The notes under the pieces: generated by a model
Told to the model about the DNA's origin: nothing
Seen by the model: only the letters and a program-made list of their open reading frames with translations
Databases searched by the model: none
Translations under genes and position numbers: made by a program
Source: Microbacterium sp. SORGH_AS_0862
GTDB lineage: Bacteria > Actinomycetota > Actinomycetes > Actinomycetales > Microbacteriaceae
DNA length: 64,000 bases
Direction of reading: 5' to 3'
NCBI RefSeq assembly: GCF_030818795.1
Contig: NZ_JAUTAY010000001.1
Coordinates: 2,294,001-2,358,000, forward strand
Shown here: piece after piece, positions 61,916 through 64,000 of the stretch
Numbering within the stretch: the stretch's first letter is position 1
Layout: the number at the start of each line of letters is the position of its first letter

Positions 61916-63546
61916 GCAGGGGGGATGCGGAGCTGCTCATCATCGGCGGCGGATGCGGCGGCGTCGCCGCGGCGCTGACGGCGCTGCGGCTCGGGCTGCG
62001 CGTGCTGCTCACCGAGGAGACGGACTGGCTCGGCGGGCAGCTCACGGCTCAAGCCGTGCCGCCCGACGAGAACGCGTGGATCGAGGGGCCCCACGCCTCG
62101 CCCGGGTACACCGACTTCCGGCAGCGGGTGCGTGCGTACTACCGCCGCAACTACCCGCTGACGCCGAAGGCCGCGGCGGACCCGCTGCTGGACCCGGGAC
62201 TGGGGATCGTCAGTCGGCTCTGCCACGAGCCGCGGGTCGCCGCGGCGGTGATCGAGGAGATGGTCGCGCCGTGGCTGGCCTCGGGGCGGCTGCGGGTGCT
62301 GTTCGAGCATCGACCCGTTGCGGCCGAGACGGCGGGCGACCGCATCCGCTCGGTCACGGTGCGCGCGGCCGACGGCACCGAGAAGGAGCTGCGGGCGCCG
62401 ATCGTCGTCGACGCCACGGAGCTGGGCGAGCTCCTCGAGCTCGCCGGCGTCGAGCACGTCATCGGAGCGGAAGGACGTGACGACACGGGCGAGCTGCACG
62501 CGCCCGAGACCGCTGACCCGATGGACCAGCAGGCGATCTCGTGGTGCTTCGCCCTCGAGCACCGTCCGGGGGAGGACCACACGGGGGACAAGCCCGCTCG
62601 CTACGACCACTGGCGCACGCACGTGGATCCGTTCTGGCCGGGACCGCAGCTGTCGTGGGTGGACGTCGAGCCGATCGGGTTGCGCGTGCGCACGCGCCCG
62701 ATCTTCCAGCTGCGTCCGACCCCCGACGTGCCCTTCGATCTCTGGCGCTTCCGTCGGGTTGTGGCGGCGGAGAACTTCCGCGACGGCACGATCGATTCCG
62801 ACGTCTCTCTCGTGAACTGGCCGCAGATCGACTACTGGGAGGCCCCGCTGCTGGGTGTCGGCGAGAAGCAGCGTGAGCGGGCGCTGGCCTCCAGCCGAGA
62901 GTTGTCCGCGTCGTTCCTGTACTGGATGCAGACCGAGGCGCCGCGCGAGGACGGCGGTCACGGCTACCCCGGGCTGCGACTGCGCGGTGACGTGACGGGA
63001 ACCGCCGACGGCTATGCGAAAGCGCCGTACATCCGTGAGGCGCGACGGGCGCTCACCGAGTTCCGCATCGTGGAACAGCACGTGGGTGTCGAGGCGCGCG
63101 GCGCGGGTGCCGGCAGCGAGCTGTTCGCCGACAGTGTCGGCCTCGGCCACTACCGGATCGATCTGCATCCGAGCACCGCGGGACGCACCTACGTCGACAT
63201 CGAGTCGTACCCGTTCCAGATCCCGCTGGGCGCGCTGCTTCCGGTGCGGGTCGACAACCTGCTGCCGGCGGGCAAGAACATCGGCACGACGCACATCACA
63301 AACGGGTGCTACCGGCTGCACCCCGTGGAGTGGGCGATCGGCGAGGCCGTCGGCGCGCTCGCCGCGTTCAGTCTGCAAGAGGCCCGGCCGCCGCGGGCGG
63401 TCCGCGCCGACCGGCGGCTTCTCGAGGACTACCAGCGTCTGCTCGGCGACACGCTCGGCATCAGTCTGCGCTGGCCCGAAGAGGTACGCACCCATCACTG
63501 GAAGCCCCGGCCCGCGTCGCAGGATGCGGTCGTACCGACCGGTTGA
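61912..63546 (+). CDS. FAD-dependent oxidoreductase (PF12831 type)
   Basis: A 544-residue flavoprotein. The FAD-binding start is ELLIIGGGCGGVAAALTALRLG, with EETDWLGGQLTAQAVPPDEN next; LGGQ is typical of this family. A C-terminal GTTHITNGCYRLHPVEWAIGEA completes the flavin domain. Members are common in polysaccharide-degradation loci, where the substrate is usually unknown. It overlaps the LacI stop by four bases and probably acts on an imported sugar or its aglycone. Confidence 0.85.
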   Translation: MSRGDAELLIIGGGCGGVAAALTALRLGLRVLLTEETDWLGGQLTAQAVPPDENAWIEGPHASPGYTDFRQRVRAYYRRNYPLTPKAAADPLLDPGLGIVSRLCHEPRVAAAVIEEMVAPWLASGRLRVLFEHRPVAAETAGDRIRSVTVRAADGTEKELRAPIVVDATELGELLELAGVEHVIGAEGRDDTGELHAPETADPMDQQAISWCFALEHRPGEDHTGDKPARYDHWRTHVDPFWPGPQLSWVDVEPIGLRVRTRPIFQLRPTPDVPFDLWRFRRVVAAENFRDGTIDSDVSLVNWPQIDYWEAPLLGVGEKQRERALASSRELSASFLYWMQTEAPREDGGHGYPGLRLRGDVTGTADGYAKAPYIREARRALTEFRIVEQHVGVEARGAGAGSELFADSVGLGHYRIDLHPSTAGRTYVDIESYPFQIPLGALLPVRVDNLLPAGKNIGTTHITNGCYRLHPVEWAIGEAVGALAAFSLQEARPPRAVRADRRLLEDYQRLLGDTLGISLRWPEEVRTHHWKPRPASQDAVVPTG

Positions 63547-63618
63547 GAGATCTTCCCGGCTCCGGCCGGAAGCGTCGTGGGCAACGAGGCCGGCGACGAA
63601 CAGGAAAGGGAACACACC

Positions 63619-64000
63619 ATGCACCGATCCTCCTCACACGCACGCCGGCGCTGGCCGCTGGCGGTCGCCTCCGCGCTCGCCGCCGTCGCGCTGTCCGTGC
63701 CTCTCGCGGCGCACGCCGCGGCGGGGCCGGACAGCGCAGCAGTGAGTCCTGCGGCCGCCGCCCTGCCGGCCCTGCAGGTCGACGGCAATCGCATCGTGGA
63801 TGCGAACGGCCAGGACGTCGCCCTGCGCGGGGTCTCCGTGCTCGCCCCCGAGCAGAACGATCTGTGCGAGTACTGCAATGCGCGGCCCACATCCGAGTTG
63901 ATCGACGTGGCCGTGGATTGGAACTCACGCGTGATCCGCCTGCCGGTCACCGAGATCGGCGCGACGACGGATCTCGCCGCCTACGACGCCGAGTACATCG
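63619..64000 (+). CDS. Secreted glycoside hydrolase, GH5 cellulase-like, N-terminal part (cut by window end)
   Basis: About 127 residues are visible. The signal peptide has an RRR start and a long hydrophobic core ending AAHAA. The mature start, ALQVDGNRIVDANGQDVALRGVSVL, then SRVIRLPVTE, is the typical opening of GH5 subfamily cellulases or mannanases; catalytic glutamates lie beyond the window. ATG 63619 has AGGAAAGGG upstream. It follows the FAD oxidoreductase by 72 bases and could be the extracellular enzyme feeding this importer. Confidence 0.75.
   Translation, partial: MHRSSSHARRRWPLAVASALAAVALSVPLAAHAAAGPDSAAVSPAAAALPALQVDGNRIVDANGQDVALRGVSVLAPEQNDLCEYCNARPTSELIDVAVDWNSRVIRLPVTEIGATTDLAAYDAEYI

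Overview
The window is about 70% GC by eye, with NNG/NNC-biased codons, many GTG starts, dense ATGA/GTGA start-stop overlaps and a very frequent GGATGCGG/CCGCATCC octamer. The gene content points to Microbacteriaceae, most likely Microbacterium: a murB, aspC, tRNA-Trp, secE, nusG, rplK, rplA backbone, aceA/aceB with a RamB-type regulator, and putrescine/GABA catabolism. No rRNA, CRISPR array, transposase or integrase was seen. No gene-free stretch exceeds 300 bases.

Layout. 0-5.2 kb: end of murB, an MFS exporter with a divergent ArsR-type regulator, a PEBP protein, two small unknown proteins and an aspC-type aminotransferase. 5.2-12 kb: lone cofE, a lipoprotein flanked by two 75-bp inverted-repeat elements, and the glyoxylate shunt (aceA-aceB) with its divergent regulator. 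12-17.7 kb: an unknown protein, a HAD hydrolase and a phosphonate-type importer (phnD, phnC, a frameshifted phnE, phnE) with an RpiR regulator. 17.8-26.3 kb: a glycan locus made of a secreted GH144-like glucanase, a TetR regulator, a sugar ABC importer (first permease frameshifted), a GH3 beta-glucosidase and a LacI repressor. A LacI-type operator sits on an extended -10 promoter there. 26.3-34.5 kb: a PucR regulator divergent from gabT, an amine oxidase, a universal stress protein, an APC permease and a succinate-semialdehyde dehydrogenase, which fit a putrescine-to-succinate route. 34.5-39.2 kb: an Hsp90-family chaperone paired with a 938-residue TPR protein. 39.3-41.1 kb: an FMN-binding protein, a membrane-anchored HExxH protein and a lipoprotein.

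41.2-47 kb: tRNA-Trp, secE, nusG, then a cohesin-like cell-wall protein and a secreted dockerin-bearing amidase placed between nusG and rplK-rplA. This two-gene insertion, with its own terminators, looks like a minimal surface-attachment module and is the most unusual part of the window. 47-50.8 kb: acylphosphatase, a LysE-type exporter with a LysG/ArgP regulator, a quinone-oxidoreductase-like enzyme and a TetR regulator. 50.9-54.9 kb: two xylose-isomerase-like TIM-barrel proteins and two Gfo/Idh/MocA dehydrogenases in a tightly overlapping operon, a set typical of 3-keto-glycoside or levoglucosan-type sugar degradation. 55.1-64 kb: an oligopeptide/oligosaccharide-type ABC importer (binding protein, two permeases, two ATPases), a LacI regulator, an FAD-dependent oxidoreductase and the start of a secreted GH5-like glycoside hydrolase cut by the window end. 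Overall this is a soil- or plant-associated saprophyte with several inducible carbohydrate and amine uptake loci set around a conserved housekeeping backbone.
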